Assembly (NCBI GenBank): GCA_016946835.1
Contig: JACVTC010000075.1
Location: 227,501 to 291,500 of the forward strand
Direction: 5' to 3'
From: Neocallimastix lanati (nom. inval.)
Taxonomy: Eukaryota > Neocallimastigomycota > Neocallimastigomycetes > Neocallimastigales > Neocallimastigaceae
DNA: 64,000 nucleotides
Shown: piece by piece, positions 1 to 12,771 of the stretch
Numbering within the stretch: the first letter of the stretch is position 1
Layout: each line of letters begins with the position of its first letter
Position numbers and translations under genes: made by a program
The notes under the pieces: generated by a model
Told to the model about the DNA's origin: nothing
Database searches by the model: none
What the model saw: only the letters and a program-made list of their open reading frames with translations

Positions 1-831
1 TACAGCGACCATTTTTTCTTTTTTTAATAAAATTTCTTTTGTCTTTTTTACTATTTTTCCTTTTAATTATATTATTCTCTAAATTAAATACAACTTTACT
101 AGTATTATTTCCTGGTAAATTTCTTTCTTTCAAGTTTGAGAAAATAATTTCTGGAATAATGTTTTTCACATAGGAGCAACATTTTGACCATTCATTATTA
201 TATTGAAAAACATTTATCCAGCGTAGTTCTTGTGGTAAACTTCTGTTAAGAACTCCCACCTTTGCATTATTGGTAACATCGTGGTCTAATTTCTCTAATT
301 CAATAAAGTCATTTTGCAAGGTGGTAACAAAAATATTAATATCATCATCCATATTTGGCATTTTCTATCTTTTCTTTTAATTCTAACTTTCTTTTTCCAA
401 TACTTTTTGTAAATGTTCCTTTAAGAATGTTCCACATAATAAATCCAGTTTTTTTTGTTTACTTCAAATAATTTTTGAGATTCTTCACCTAGGCTATTCA
501 TAATTATCCATTTTGTAGTGATGTCATTGTCTATATCAATATCACTTGTACCCTTGTTATATACAAGTGTTTCATCTAATTCATCCTTGATGTAACTGGA
601 CAAGTCATCTTTAATGTCCTTATTTCTTAATTTGTTTACGACAGGCTTCATAATGTACCTAGTTAATTTGTTTATTGATAATAAATACAGAATCTTTCTT
701 TTCCATCCTAGATAATTCTCGATAGTTAGCTCAGTGGTTTTACTAAAGCTTTCTGAGTAGCTAAAGTTTATTCCTCTTCGAGTAACTTCATTTTTTTCAA
801 TCACTACTTCTTGATTATTTCTGGTTCTCAT
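1..831 (-). pseudogene. Ty1/copia gag remnant, frameshifted and cut by window edge
   Basis: An ATG at 831 opens a 136-residue frame that stops at 421. Its NYLGWKRKILYLLS and KWIIMNSLGEES stretches resemble the start of copia-type gag proteins. Gag-like sequence then resumes in a second frame (MWNILKGTF, ELKEKIENAKYG, about 440-350) and in a third from about 360 to 1 (DDDINIFVTTLQNDF, VGVLNRSLPQELRWINVF, LKERNLPG). Two frameshifts in 800 bases make it a pseudogene. The pol part, if present, lies left of the window. No LTR or primer site was recognised upstream within 832-2624. The match to a copia gag is by eye; it shares the WSKCCSYVKN-type region with the Copia-D remnant near 38,610. Confidence 0.7.
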
Positions 832-1547
832 TTCAAATTTGTTAATTTAAATATTTTATTTATTGAATTTGTGCAATATCAGATTTTTATTATATTTTAT
901 TATATTAAAACCAAAATAAGATTTTTTTTTTTTTTAAAAAAAAATAACCTTAAATTTTCATAAAATTTTACGTAGCATTTGCTCGGACTCTCTACTATAA
1001 AATTTGTGACACAATACTCTAATAAGATGTAAAATTTTATATTACTTCTATTTATTTATTTTCACCCCTTTTTTATATAGGGAAAATTAGGTATTTATAC
1101 ACTTTTACAAAAAATTAAAATTTCAAAATAATTGTATACATGATAATTTTTATTATTTAACTATTAATAATTATTTCAATTTCAAATAAAAATATAAATT
1201 AATAACTTTTGATAGAAGGATGTCTTAAATTATTTTTAATAAATAAATAATAACAATTAAATTTTTAATTAATAATAAAATAATGACATAATATTTAATA
1301 ATATTCAATTTTAAAAAAAGATTTTAATATCTTTTGTTACAATAATATATAATAATATTTAATTTTAAAGACATATTTTAATATTTTTTGTTAAAATACT
1401 AATAAACTATTTTTTAAAGATATATTTGAGTATTTTTTTTTTAAAAAAAAAATAATATTTAAAAAAATATTGTAATATTTTTTGTTAAAATAATAATAAA
1501 TATTTATTATTAATAATGTATTTATGGGAAATTCTTTTTGATGTTTA

Positions 1548-1595
<48 letters not shown>

Positions 1596-2624
1596 ATTTA
1601 TATTTATTTCTATTTTTATTTTTAAATAAATAGGATATATAATAATAAATAATAATATAGAGTTTCAATATGGTTTTTGATACAAATAATTTAGTTTTGT
1701 AAAATTTTTTATTTTTATAAACCTCTTTTATACAATATGGAATAATGTATTTAATATTGAAATAGGTATGATACATCAAATATATTTTTTATGTATAAAT
1801 ATTATTAAATAATGGCCTATTAAATATATAGTTTTTTACTTTAAATAAGTAAATAAAACAAAAACATTGAAATTTTTTACAAAAAAACTTTATTTTATTA
1901 TTAAAAATAAAAATAAATAAATATAGTAATTACATAGATTAAATTACAAAAAAACTTTAATTTATTCTATGTAATTTATTATTTTTTTTTTAATAATAAA
2001 ATACATATAAAATACATGATATTTTTATAACTATATGTGGCTTATTATTATATTTCACATGTATTAGTTCCATGTGGACTAGTCGTTTTTAATAATATTA
2101 ACTATAATTTATTATTTTCTATTAATAATTATTATTATTTTATTATTTTACCAGAATTTTATAACAACATAGTTATGGATTATTAGTAGTTTTTTTTTTT
2201 TTTTTGAATACCACATATTTAAAAAATAATAATAATTTTAATTTTAATTATATAATATTTTAAGACATAAATAAATTTAATATAAAAAGTAAATATAAAT
2301 ATTATAAATATACTAAACTATATAGAATGTGTATCATTTCGCAATGAGGCTTAAAAAATTTTAATTAATTGCCACATTATATAATTTTTTTTTTGACCAA
2401 TTAATAAAAAATTAAATATATAATTAAATAATAAAAATCATTTTTGAATTAAATAAATAAGTCTTTAAATATTTTATTATAAAATATTTTTAAATAAATA
2501 AATAATATATAATAAATATAATAAATAAATAATAAATAAATAAATAAATAATAAATAATAAATAACTAAATGAATAAAAAATAAATAAATAAATTTATAA
2601 TAAATAAATAAATAAATTTAAAAT
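832..2624. other. AT-rich spacer, no gene seen
   Basis: Almost pure A/T with stops in all frames. It holds a 42-base poly-A run (1553-1594), other A and T runs, and AAAT-type simple repeats (2455-2620). The only richer patch is about 970-1030. I see no gene, LTR or RNA gene here. The last five bases (2620-2624, AAAAT) are the left target duplication of Copia-A. Confidence 0.7.
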
Positions 2625-2675
2625 TGTTAAATATAACACTTAAATTCAGAAATGATATTTATATTTATTATGTGT

Positions 2676-2742
<67 letters not shown>

Positions 2743-2938
2743 TTGCTTTTACATTTAGAAAGACCTTATTCATTTAAGAATATGTTATTACATGTTATTA
2801 ATATTTATTTTCTAGTCTAACATTATTGGTAACATTTAACGTTACACTGCATTATATTATCGAATAAAAAAATATTTTATACTTAATAATGTAGTATAAT
2901 GTACAATGTAATTAAACACATAACTGTGATATTTAACA
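2625..2938 (-). repeat. Copia-A 3' LTR
   Basis: 314 bp with TG...CA ends and 9-bp imperfect terminal inverted repeats (TGTTAAATA / TATTTAACA). It matches 15150-15432 nearly base for base. It carries a pure TTTA run (2674-2742), eight units longer than in the partner LTR. On the minus strand a TATA-like box (TATAAAATA) lies near 2873-2881. Confidence 0.95.
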
Positions 2939-2949
2939 TTCCCCCTACA
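2939..2949 (-). promoter_or_regulatory. Copia-A polypurine tract
   Basis: The minus strand reads TGTAGGGGGAA directly before the 3' LTR. This is the usual position of the plus-strand primer of an LTR element. Copia-C has GAGGGGGAG in the same place. Confidence 0.85.
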
Positions 2950-2959
2950 TTGGCATTTT

Positions 2960-5900
2960 CTACATTTCCATGATGAAGTCTGAGAAATATTTAAGCTTGG
3001 GTCCAGAAATACTTTTGGTTAATGGATCTGCCATCATTGAGTTAGAACCAATGAGTGTTAATTTAATTTCATTTTTCATAATTTCATCTTGAACATATTT
3101 GTATTTTATATCCATATATTTGCATCGTCCCTTTTGGTTTTCATTTTCAGCTATATCCTTACATGGTTTATTATCTATTCTAATATTAATTCTAATGTTT
3201 TTGTTAAATATTTCATTAACTAATCTTCTTATCCATATAGCTTGTTTGGTACATTCTATTAAGCTTGAGTATTCGGCTTCTGTGGTTGATAAGGCAATAT
3301 TTTTCTGTGTAATTGATTTCCATGATATTGGGCTATTTCCTAATACAAAAATATATCCTGAAGTGGATCTTCTTTTAACCTCATCACCAGCGAAATCTGC
3401 ATCACAATAAACTCTTAAAATTTTCTTTCCGTTATAATGAATTGAATAGTCCTTGGTACTTTTAAGATATTTTAGTATTTGTATACCTGCATTCAAATCA
3501 GCTTTTGTTGGATTCTCAGAAAATCTTGCAGCTTGATTTAATGCAAATGCTATGTCAGGTCTTGTTTTTGTTGATACATATAATAGAGATCCAATCAATC
3601 TTTTATAATCAGTTTTGTTAATTTTCTCAGAGTTTTCTCTATCTTCTAATTTTGCATTAATACATGGTATTCTAGTTATTTTAGTATTGTTTATGTTGTA
3701 GTTAGTTAACATTTTTTCAATATAATCTTTTTGATTAATTTTGTATCCTTTATTTGTTTTAACTATATTGATTCCAATAATTTTGTTTGCTGATTTATCT
3801 GTGGAGACTTTGTATTTACGTTTTATCTTTGAAACAACTTTGGTAATTTCTTTATTCTCTCCCGCAATTAGTATATCATCAACATAGAGTGTTAGTAATA
3901 AGCATAATTTATTATTTTTATATTTACCAAATAAACAACTATCTGTATTATATTGAATTAACCCAATTTTCTTAAGAAAACCGGAGATTTCGTAAAACCA
4001 TTGTCTTCCAGCTTGTTTGAATCCATAGAGAGCCTTTCGTAATAATCCTGATTTTTCGCAATTGAAATTTTTATCACCGATTGGAATTTGTACATAAATT
4101 TTCTCATCTAATTTAGCGTTCAAATATGCAGCTTTAATATCGATTTGTCTTAAATCCCATTTATATATAGATGCAATAGCAATAGTTAATCTAAAACTAT
4201 CCATTTCTATTGTAGGAGAATAGGTGCAGTTATAATCAACTCCTTTAATTTGTCGAAAACCTTTGACGACCAATCTAGCTTTATATATACCATTATCTTT
4301 TATGGTAAAAACCCATTTAACGTCGAGTGGCTTAATGCCTTTTGGGATATTTTTATTTTCAACAATTTTCATTACATTATTTCCATATAAATTTTGTAAT
4401 TCTTTGTTAATTGCGTCTTTCCATTTGTCCGCATTTTCTGTATTCATAGCTTCTTCATAATTCTTGGGAATTAATGTATTAATGTTATTGACTCTATTTC
4501 TCTTGCGTCTTTCGTTTTCATCTGAGTCTGTTTTCCTTTCAAAAAATGGTTTATTTGATGTAAATACTCTATCTTTTATTTTTCTTTCTTCATTCAATTG
4601 ATAATTTTTTCTTTTTCTTTTTCGATAGTTTTTTGTTTTCTCGTTATCAATTTTATCATTTTTGTTTACTGGTTTATCGAAAATTTTATTATTTCTTTTA
4701 ATATTAAATTTAAAGTTCTTTTCTTTGTTCTTTCTTAGTTTTCTTTTATCTAAAGGTTCCAGATCACTAAAACTGTCCTCAGATTCATTCTCTGAATTAT
4801 AGTCATTCATTTTATTATTATCATATATTTTATTATTTTCCAAATTTGATTTTTCATTCATCTTCATATTAGCCAGATTTTTATGATTGCTTTCAATTCT
4901 ATTCTCAATAAGTTTCTGGTCTAAAATTTCATAATTATTAAGGTTTGATTTAGATAAATTTTTATAATTATTAAGGTTTGAAATTTTTAATTTATTCTTA
5001 AATTTGAAATTTTTGAAATTTTTATTCAAATTTTTATTAATAAAACTTTTTTTCACATTTTTGTTCAAAAAATCATTTTTTGTGATTTTTATACCCTTTA
5101 TGTTATTATCGTTATTTTTATTAATAATAGTGTTATTTTCATTACTTTTACTATTATCATGTAGGATTTTGGCATGGTTTTCGTTTGATGAAACTTTTAT
5201 ATTATCTTCAATATTTGAATTTTTGAGTATTTCCTCTTGTTTTTCAGCTAATTTTTGATTTTCGTTAATTTTATCTTCATTGATTTTATCATCATTAATT
5301 TTGTCTTCATTAATTTTATTTTCATTGATTATGTCTTCATTAATTTTATTTTCATTAATTATGTCTTCATTAATTATGTCTTCATTAATTATTTCGTTTT
5401 CTGAATTATTGTCTAACATATTTTCATTATTGTATTCATCCATTAAATCAATATTATCTTCAATATTAATTTTATTCGGTTTGTTTTCATTCATTTCAAA
5501 TTCATTATGATAAATAGATTGACTAAATTGATGTTGTGAATCATGTTGTGAGTCCTGTTCCCCCTCAATTTGTTTATCTGAAGGATTTGAGGAATGAAAA
5601 AATGATGTGCCAAGTGAACCTAGAGTACTTTCATTGAAGTATGCGTCACGAACTATAATTATTGTTTTTGAAGTAGTGTCGAGGACACGATAACCTGGGG
5701 AATCTGATGAGTATCCTAAGAAAATACTTGGTTTTGTATTATTTTCAAATTTTCCTTGTTTGTATCTATTAAGGAAAAATACTTTACATCCAAACACTTT
5801 AAGTTTAGATATATCAATTTTCTTATTAAAAAATACCTCGTTCGGGATTTTAAAATTAATTCCTTGATGCGGATTTAAATTATACAATATACATGCACAT

Positions 5901-7487
5901 TTAATAGCTTCATCCCATAAAATAGGTGATAATTTAGCTGCACTAAGTAATGTTTTCGCGCAGTTATCTAATGTCTGATTAATTCTTTCAGCGCGACCAT
6001 TTTGTTGGGGATTACCTGGTGTTGAATGATTGAATATAATTCCATTATTTTTAAGATAATTTATAAAATTAGAATTGTTATATTCTAAACCGTTATCAGA
6101 TCTTACTTCTTTTATATTGTAATTACAAGTATTTTTCATAAGTTTGTGAAACTCAATAAATTTTTGTACTGCTTCAGATTTGTGTTTCAGTAAGTAGACC
6201 CAACATTTTCTACTGAAATCATCTATGAATGTTATATAATATTTGTATCCACTAAATGATGGTGAAGGCTTTAGTGGTCCGACGATATCAGAATGAACGA
6301 CTTGTAATGGTGAGGAACTTTTGTTGATTGTTTTGTTGAATGGTTTTTTCTTGAGTTTACTTATTTTGCAATCTTCACAATTTATATTATCATTCTTTTC
6401 TTCCTTAATGTTGTTGTTTTCTAGAAATTTTTGAAGATTTTGATTGTAATAGTGGCCTAATCTAGCATGCCATAATTTTAAATCGACATTGTTTATATTA
6501 TAATCTTTATTTTTCATTGAGCTTGTATTTAAAGTAAAGAGGTTTTCATCATTTGTATAAACGGTAGTAATTAGTTTATTATTTTTAAATATTTGAAGTC
6601 TTTCTTTATTGTTATGCATATCCATTACTAATTTGAAGCCTTTTTTACATAGGTAATGAGTGGAAATTAAATTATTTTGTATGTTTGGAGCATAAAATAC
6701 TTCTCCAATAGAAAAATTATTATTTTTATACATCCCTTTGTACATACCCTTTTTGTATATTCTATCGGATTGTCCGTTCGGGTATGTAATTCCTCTATTA
6801 GCAACTTCTTCAATGTTTGATAGTATTTTTATATTCTTAGATAAATTAATCCCTGTTCCACTATCAATGATCCATGATTCTATATTGTTATCTTCCATAA
6901 TATTATTTTCTTCTTTTAAGATTTCGGTAGTTACTTTATTTACCCTTATGTTCCTGGAAGTTATTGAACTGTTATTAAAATTATCTTTTACACAATTAGT
7001 TTTTATATTGAAGCTGAAGTCGAATGAAGGATCTGAATCTGAATTCGAATTGTTTTGTTCTTCATAATTAACGTTATAAGATTTGAAGTTTCTTTTACTA
7101 CCTTTCCTGTTTAAAGATGTTCTTTTAATTTTAATTTTGTTTCTTGACTTATTATTAATATTTTTCTTTTCTCCTCTATAGTTATTATTTGGTGAATTCG
7201 ATGGATTGAAGAAACAGTTATCAGTAGTGTGCCCATTTTTATGGCAATATTGACAGTATTCGTTGGAATTTGCTTCTTTATTAAAATTATATGTAAGTTT
7301 CCCATTTCGGACTCTATTAATTTGATCTTCGTGTTGATATGTTTCCTTGATTTCTACTCGTTTAATACTTTTACTTTTCTTAATTATGGTACTTAGTTTT
7401 GTTATGTCTTCTTTTAAATCCTTAAATGTCTTTTCAACATATAGAAATGTGAATGAATATGCGATACCGACTTTATTTAGTTCCTCT
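2960..7487 (-). CDS. Copia-A gag C-terminus and pol (PR-IN-RT-RNase H), separated from its start
   Basis: The frame is open from the insertion edge at 7487 to the stop at 2960; the first ATG inside it is 6898, but gag sequence continues in frame upstream of it. Order of parts: gag end with a CCHC knuckle (CQYCHKNGHTTDNC, about 7215-7256); protease active site SWIIDSG (about 6860); integrase zinc region LWHARLGH...CEDCKISK; integrase core with HSDIVGP, RSDNGLEY and QNGRAERIN; a long Asn/Lys/Glu-rich linker with an INEDII-type repeat; RT with YVDDILIAG; RNase H with YCDADFAGD and STTEAEYSS. All catalytic residues looked for are present and there are no internal stops. It cannot be made from one transcript with its own start, because Gypsy-1 sits between the two gag halves. 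Confidence 0.92.
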
Positions 7488-8131
7488 TGTAACGGAGGTG
7501 CTTCTATTGTAAAGGCGGGATGAGATATAGAAACACAGAAAGGAGAAAACTCAATAGGTTTACACTATCTGTATAAATAATTCGTTTTATTAGAAATATT
7601 TTTTATTAATTATAAAATTTAAAGTAATTATTAATATTAATCAACAAGGTAATATTTCGAATTACTTATACGTTAATTATTATTAATAAAAGCACGAAGA
7701 AAAATATTTTCATTCGTGAAGTTCGCACTATTTATACTTTTAACGGAAAAACAGTTTTAACATGTAAAAATAATTTTAAAGAAATATTTAGAAATATGTT
7801 TGTAATAATTAATAATGTAAAGTTTCTAGAATATAGATTTTGATTGATGAAAATGAATCTTATCAAAAAAGAATAAAATAATTTATATAATAAGAATTTC
7901 TAAATTCATTTCGGTTGAATTACGAACCGAAAGAATCTTTAACTTCCTATAATTTTATACAGAAAGAATATTCAAGAAGATATTATTAATAATTAATAAA
8001 ATAATTAATAAAATAATTATTTATGCAAAATGGGTTGAGGTGTGAGTCGAACCCATGAAGTATTGGTCATGGTCAATGTAACTAACCATTGAACCAAAGT
8101 TCTAATTTTACTAACTGAAGATTTCGTTACA
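7488..8131 (-). repeat. Gypsy-1 3' LTR
   Basis: 644 bp with inverted ends TGTAACG / CGTTACA. Offset to the right copy is a constant 5284 bp up to 8120. On the minus strand it carries a consensus TATA box (TATAAATAG, about 7729-7737), then the sequence GTGCTTTTAT (7686-7695) that is complementary to the bases just inside the 5' LTR. A tRNA-like stretch lies at 8030-8100. Confidence 0.93.
8030..8100 (-). other. tRNA-like sequence with Pol III box A/B matches inside the LTR
   Basis: On the minus strand TGGTTCAATGG (8086-8096) fits the tRNA box A consensus and GGTTCGACTC (8044-8053) fits box B, at tRNA-like spacing. The region is duplicated in the right LTR at about 13314-13384. The anticodon and acceptor stems do not pair well, position 33 is not T, and no confident isotype can be read. 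It is probably a decayed tRNA-derived segment; chance in a 644-bp LTR is possible. Confidence 0.35.
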
Positions 8132-8145
8132 TGGTCCGCCTCCAG
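8132..8145 (-). promoter_or_regulatory. Gypsy-1 polypurine tract candidate
   Basis: The minus strand reads CTGGAGGCGGACCA immediately before the 3' LTR. It is purine-rich with C interruptions, so it is a weaker tract than those of the copia elements. Read on the plus strand the same bases start TGG and could imitate a tRNA primer site, but the coding direction argues against that. Confidence 0.4.
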
Positions 8146-8464
8146 GATTCGGATACCAGACGAATCTAACAGTTAGGCATAACTTATACTAAAATTAAGC
8201 AAACTAAACTAAACTAAACTAAATTAAACTAAACTAAACTAAAATAAAATAAAATAAAAATAATAATTAACCATTTTATAGTACGAACTTTTTTTGAATA
8301 AAATTACATGATATTAATAAAGTTACATGAATATAATATATAATAAGAATACATGAATATTAATAATATTTAATAATATAAAATAATATTTAGTAATATT
8401 GATATTAATAAATTAGTATAAGTTTGATATTAATAAAGTAAAGATTCATTTTCAAGTTTTAATT
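8146..8464 (-). other. Gypsy-1 3' untranslated region with pentamer repeats
   Basis: Sequence between the chromodomain stop codon and the 3' LTR. It contains an (AAACT)n tract grading into (AAATA)n at about 8200-8260 and AT-rich filler. No ORF. Confidence 0.6.
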
Positions 8465-10906
8465 TTAGTTATTTTTGTTAAATTCTTTTAAGAGTTTGGG
8501 GCAATTTAAATTTTCTTCGGGTTCCCAAGATGCTTCAGATAAAGGATAACCTTTCCATTTAATAAGATATTGGGTTTTGCCATAATGTTTTCTTTTATCA
8601 AGAATTTTTTCAACTTCGTATTCTTCTTCATTGTCAATAATTATCGGTGGTGGTGGTTCTTTCTTTCGTCCAAAGTGATCTTCATAAAATGGTTCAAGTT
8701 CAGAAACATGTATTACAGGATGGATTCTGATTTCTTTTGGTAAGTCTAACTTATATGAAACGGGAGAAATTTTCTTAATGATTTTATATGGACCAAGTTT
8801 TCTGGGTTTAAGTTTTTTATTTCCATTATGAATTATAAGTGAACTATTAATCCACACTTTATCACCAGGTTTAAAATTTGGAGCTTCAATACGATGTTTG
8901 TTTGCGAATTCTTCTTGCTTTTTTCTTGCTTGTTGTAAATTTCCATTAAGTGTTTTGAATAATTCTGAAAGGTCTTTTGTAAATTCATCAGCTCTAGGAA
9001 CATCTGTACTGTTTGGAATTGATGGTGAATATCTTGGATTATATCCATAGTTTGCATAAAAAGGTGAGTGCTTAATTGATTCTTGAATTGAATTATTATA
9101 ACTGAATTCTGCTAGGAATAAAAAATTATACCAGTCAGAACCTTTAAAGTTTGAATAACATCTTAAGTATTGTTCAATAACGGAGTTCACCCTCTCCGTT
9201 AAACCATTGGTTTGGTGATGGAAGGGAGAAGCAAGTTTCGTTGTGATATTGAAAGATTTACAAATAGCTGACCAAAATTTTGAAGTGAATTGAGAACCTT
9301 TATCAGAAAAAAAATCGGAGGGTGGTTTATGAATAATACGAAAGAGATCATTTAGGTCTTTCTTGGGAACAAATGAAACAGAAGCAGCAGCTGGAGATTT
9401 AGATTTTCTAATAAATTTTTTGTCTTCATTTTCTTTAATATATTTCTTCGAAGCTAGAGATTCATTTTTAGTTAAGGAGTAGATTGGGTCATAAAGAAGT
9501 TTTTCATTTTGTTTGGGTTTAATCTCGCTATCAAAAGGACAATAAGGAGGTGATTGATTAGTGTATATTTCACTGAAAGTGTCTATAAATGGAAGTAATT
9601 TTTTTGGTAATGATTTGCTTATTTTATTATTGATTTCTTCATTTTCATTTTTGTCATTTTGTTTAGTAGTATTTAGAGGAACATAAGAAGTAAAGGAGTT
9701 AGGGATGATTAAACAATTTTCAACGCAATAATTGGAATTAAATCTTAAGACTTTATTTTTGAAGTCAATATCAGGATTGTGAGTAGAAATCCATTCGAAA
9801 CCTAAAATAGCACAATAAGAAGGAAGGTCAACCACATAGAATTGAGTTTTACATTTGTGATTTTTATAAGTGATGGAAATAGGAAGAGTTTTTCCAAGAA
9901 TAGTTTGCTTTCCACCGATGTCAGATACCTTAGGGAAATTAGTTTTGGTTGAATACGGGATATTATTTTCTTTAATATAGTAGATATCCATTAAATTGAT
10001 TTGAGAACCAGTATCGAGAAGAATTTTAGCGGTAGAATTTGTATTATCAATACTTAAAGAAAATTCGTAAATAGGAAGATTTGAGTCAGAAACTCTAGGT
10101 CTAGAAATAGGTTTTGATTCGGGATTAGAAACATAAGTGCTACTTGATGAAGGTTTATTTTTGTATTTATTTTTAAGTGGACAATTGTCGAGAGAATGTT
10201 CAGAGGATCCACAATATAAACAAAGATTTTCTCTTCTTCTTCTTTCTTTTTCTTCTTGAGATAGAGGTCCATGAGGTTTGGATTTAAATTGCTTTTGGAA
10301 AAAGAATGATTTTTTGCCCTTTTTATTTTTATTATTATTACTATTATTTGAATTTTGACCATGAAGATTGGAAAATTGTCTATGAGTAGAAATACGATTA
10401 TCGATTCGAGATGCAATTGTTTGCATAGCAAAGAGGGTTTGAGGTCCAGGAAACATTTCTAAAATTCTAGTAGCAATATGGTCATGTAGACCGACAAGAA
10501 AGGCGTCCATCTTGGCTTCTTCATTCCAAGAAGATTCATCGGCGTATTTATTAAATTCTAAAATATAATTTCTGACTTCACCAATTCGTTTTTGTTTGAT
10601 TGTTCTTAATTTCTGGTTGGCAATAAAGGTAGAGTCGTAGCTTCCAAATACTGATTTTAATCTAGCAATGAATTGATTATAATTAAGGAGACAAGGATCT
10701 TGGTTTTCAATAAGGGTAGCAGCCCAATTCATGGCGTTTCCATACAAACGAGAAATGATATAGATTACTTTAGCTTCATCGTTTGCAAATCTTTCCGGTT
10801 GAATCATAAAAATAAGTTCCATTTTAGCTAGAAATCCTTTAAAGAATCGACGATCACCAGCAAAACCGTCCTTAAAGGTAGGATTTTCTTGGTTATAGTT
10901 GTCCAT
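8465..10906 (-). CDS. Gypsy-1 gag-protease-integrase-chromodomain polyprotein, RT deleted
   Basis: 813 residues from an ATG at 10906. Parts in order: retrotransposon gag domain (about 1-160); CCHC knuckle [14 protein letters not shown] (about 230-243); aspartic protease active site LLDTGSQIN (about 295); the very start of RT ([16 protein letters not shown], ending near residue 517); then directly the middle of the integrase core ([24 protein letters not shown]), the GPY/F-type C-terminal region (LGPYKI) and a chromodomain ([24 protein letters not shown]) to the end. The junction at about 9350 is in frame and removes the RT catalytic core (no YVDD/YIDD motif), RNase H, the integrase zinc finger and the first catalytic Asp. 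The product could act as gag and perhaps protease, but must borrow RT and integrase from a complete relative. The length is well short of the usual gypsy polyprotein. Confidence 0.92.
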   Translation of the reverse strand: MDNYNQENPTFKDGFAGDRRFFKGFLAKMELIFMIQPERFANDEAKVIYIISRLYGNAMNWAATLIENQDPCLLNYNQFIARLKSVFGSYDSTFIANQKLRTIKQKRIGEVRNYILEFNKYADESSWNEEAKMDAFLVGLHDHIATRILEMFPGPQTLFAMQTIASRIDNRISTHRQFSNLHGQNSNNSNNNKNKKGKKSFFFQKQFKSKPHGPLSQEEKERRRRENLCLYCGSSEHSLDNCPLKNKYKNKPSSSSTYVSNPESKPISRPRVSDSNLPIYEFSLSIDNTNSTAKILLDTGSQINLMDIYYIKENNIPYSTKTNFPKVSDIGGKQTILGKTLPISITYKNHKCKTQFYVVDLPSYCAILGFEWISTHNPDIDFKNKVLRFNSNYCVENCLIIPNSFTSYVPLNTTKQNDKNENEEINNKISKSLPKKLLPFIDTFSEIYTNQSPPYCPFDSEIKPKQNEKLLYDPIYSLTKNESLASKKYIKENEDKKFIRKSKSPAAASVSFVPKKDLNDLFRIIHKPPSDFFSDKGSQFTSKFWSAICKSFNITTKLASPFHHQTNGLTERVNSVIEQYLRCYSNFKGSDWYNFLFLAEFSYNNSIQESIKHSPFYANYGYNPRYSPSIPNSTDVPRADEFTKDLSELFKTLNGNLQQARKKQEEFANKHRIEAPNFKPGDKVWINSSLIIHNGNKKLKPRKLGPYKIIKKISPVSYKLDLPKEIRIHPVIHVSELEPFYEDHFGRKKEPPPPIIIDNEEEYEVEKILDKRKHYGKTQYLIKWKGYPLSEASWEPEENLNCPKLLKEFNKNN

Positions 10907-11945
10907 ATTGAAATAAATAAGGTAGAGTAGAATAAGTTTTCAAAGATAAAGAATAGGCGGTAGAATCCAGAAGTTCCCAAAGTGGTAGTAGAGATTCCAA
11001 TAATCCAAAAGGTAGATAGGTAGTAGAGATTCCAAAAGTTCAAAAGTTGTTTATTGGTAGGTTTCCAAGGTTAATGGATAAGAACACAAAATTTTAATAA
11101 CACTTTATAATATTTTATAATTGAATATTTCTTATTTTATAATTATTTATCAAAAATTACTGAAATATAAACTAGATTATATAGTATTGGACCAACTAAA
11201 TATATAATCTATCAAAGTTTTATACGATAAGTTCCTTTAGCCTTTTAGTGATAACGCAGATAAAATCGATTGTTAATGTCTTATAGACAAAAGGAAGTAA
11301 TATTGTTAGATTCTTTATTATATCTAACTTATTGTTAGCTGAAAAGAATAAAACAAATTATTTTCCCCTATATCAATAGTATCTGAACACTAAAATGTTA
11401 CGAAAACAGAGACCAACTTCTGTCGCTTTGGAAGTCGTATAAACCTTATATTTATATTTTAATCTTTGTTTTCTTAATTATAAAATTATAATATTAATTA
11501 TAAAATTATTAATTGATAAAATAGAATAGTACTATTGACTCACAACTATAGAAAAACCGTCAGTACTATTATAACTAGTGCCGCGAGTAAGCACGAAATA
11601 AAATTTTAAAATACTATATAATTTTAATCTTACGCCTTCGGTGACGTAAGCTCCTTATTCGCCAGAGTTGTTGCAAACCTAGAACCGTTTTCCTTTATAA
11701 TAGGCTACGGTGCTCTCTTATAGAGTTTTACCTAGTCTAGAACCAAATCTATTCGTCGAGTGCAACACTAAAGAAGACAATTCTTCTAACTCTGTATATG
11801 AGCTCTATTCGCTCGTATAAACGCCTTTTTAAATAAATAAATAAAAAATAAAATTGAACGGGTTTTTCTTGCTATTATTGCAAGCAAGTAATTTATTAAA
11901 ATAATTAAAAATAAAAATTATTATTATAATTATTAATATTATTAT

Positions 11946-11981
<36 letters not shown>

Positions 11982-12029
11982 CTAAGCTAATTTAAAAAAT
12001 TATTATTTTTGTGATAAATTAAATGAAAA

Positions 12030-12070
<41 letters not shown>

Positions 12071-12761
12071 TTATCTAGAACTAATTGATTTATTCACTAA
12101 ATTAATCTAAAATATTTATCTAAAAATTAAAATTTTTTTTTTTTACTAAATTAATTTAATATTATTTATCTAATTATAAATTAATTTTGTTGGTAAATAT
12201 TAGAATTAGTTTTAAAGGGTTAAGGTAATACAAGATTAATTTAATATTATCTAAAATTTTTTTTTTTTTTTTTTAAAAGGTTAAGGTAATGCAAGTTTTA
12301 TCTTAATAGGGTAGTACAAATTTAATTTGAATTATTTGATCAGGTAGTACAAGAATTTTTGTTATAAGAATTAATTTCAACAACCATAGGATTAGGATTA
12401 TCCGGTAATATAATAGATTCAAAGGGTTGAATTATATAATAGTGAAGGTAACTTAGAACAGACAAGGTGATAATTGGAATAGGAATCAATAGGCAGTAAT
12501 TATTCGTCTGGGAAGAGATAAAATCCGAGATTAAAAGATATAGAAGTCCGGTATTAAAGAGATAGTAGATAAGAAGATTTATTCAAAGATTATTAGACTA
12601 AGATAGAGAGAACCGGAAGAGTAGGTATTTGTTCTTTAATAGTAGAATAGTAAAAGTAGAAACCCAACGATTGCCAAAAGATATTGAGAAGGTAGAATTC
12701 CTAAAAGTACGGTAGAATGTCTGAGAAATAGCGTAAAGGTATTGAGGGCTTGGATTAGCAG
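10907..12761 (-). other. Gypsy-1 leader between 5' LTR and gag
   Basis: About 1.85 kb without a credible ORF, long for a gypsy leader. It starts near gag with imperfect repeats of TAGTAGAGATTCCAA (about 10,960-11,050), continues with mixed sequence, then long T runs (about 11,949-11,978 and 12,035-12,068) and purine-rich sequence up to the LTR. It may hold packaging signals; nothing specific was recognised. Confidence 0.6.
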
Positions 12762-12771
12762 GTGCTTTTAT
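12762..12771 (-). promoter_or_regulatory. Gypsy-1 primer site, self-priming type
   Basis: The minus strand reads ATAAAAGCAC directly after the 5' LTR, with no TGG start expected of a tRNA 3'-end primer. It is perfectly complementary over 10 bases to GTGCTTTTAT inside each LTR (7686-7695 and 12970-12979), which lies about 40 bases downstream of the TATA position. Tf1/sushi-type gypsy elements prime with the 5' end of their own RNA in exactly this geometry. The transcription start is inferred. Confidence 0.6.

Noticed and set aside
7111-7305. Minus-strand 64-residue ORF near the Copia-A gag knuckle
   Set aside because: Out-of-frame shadow of the gag frame, which is open across the same bases and encodes the CCHC motif.
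8132-8149. Plus-strand TGGTCCGCCTCCAGGATT after the left Gypsy-1 LTR as a tRNA primer site
   Set aside because: All Gypsy-1 coding sequence runs on the minus strand, so this end is the 3' side; the register against a tRNA 3' end is also off by one at the T arm. A better primer candidate (self-priming) lies at 12762-12771.
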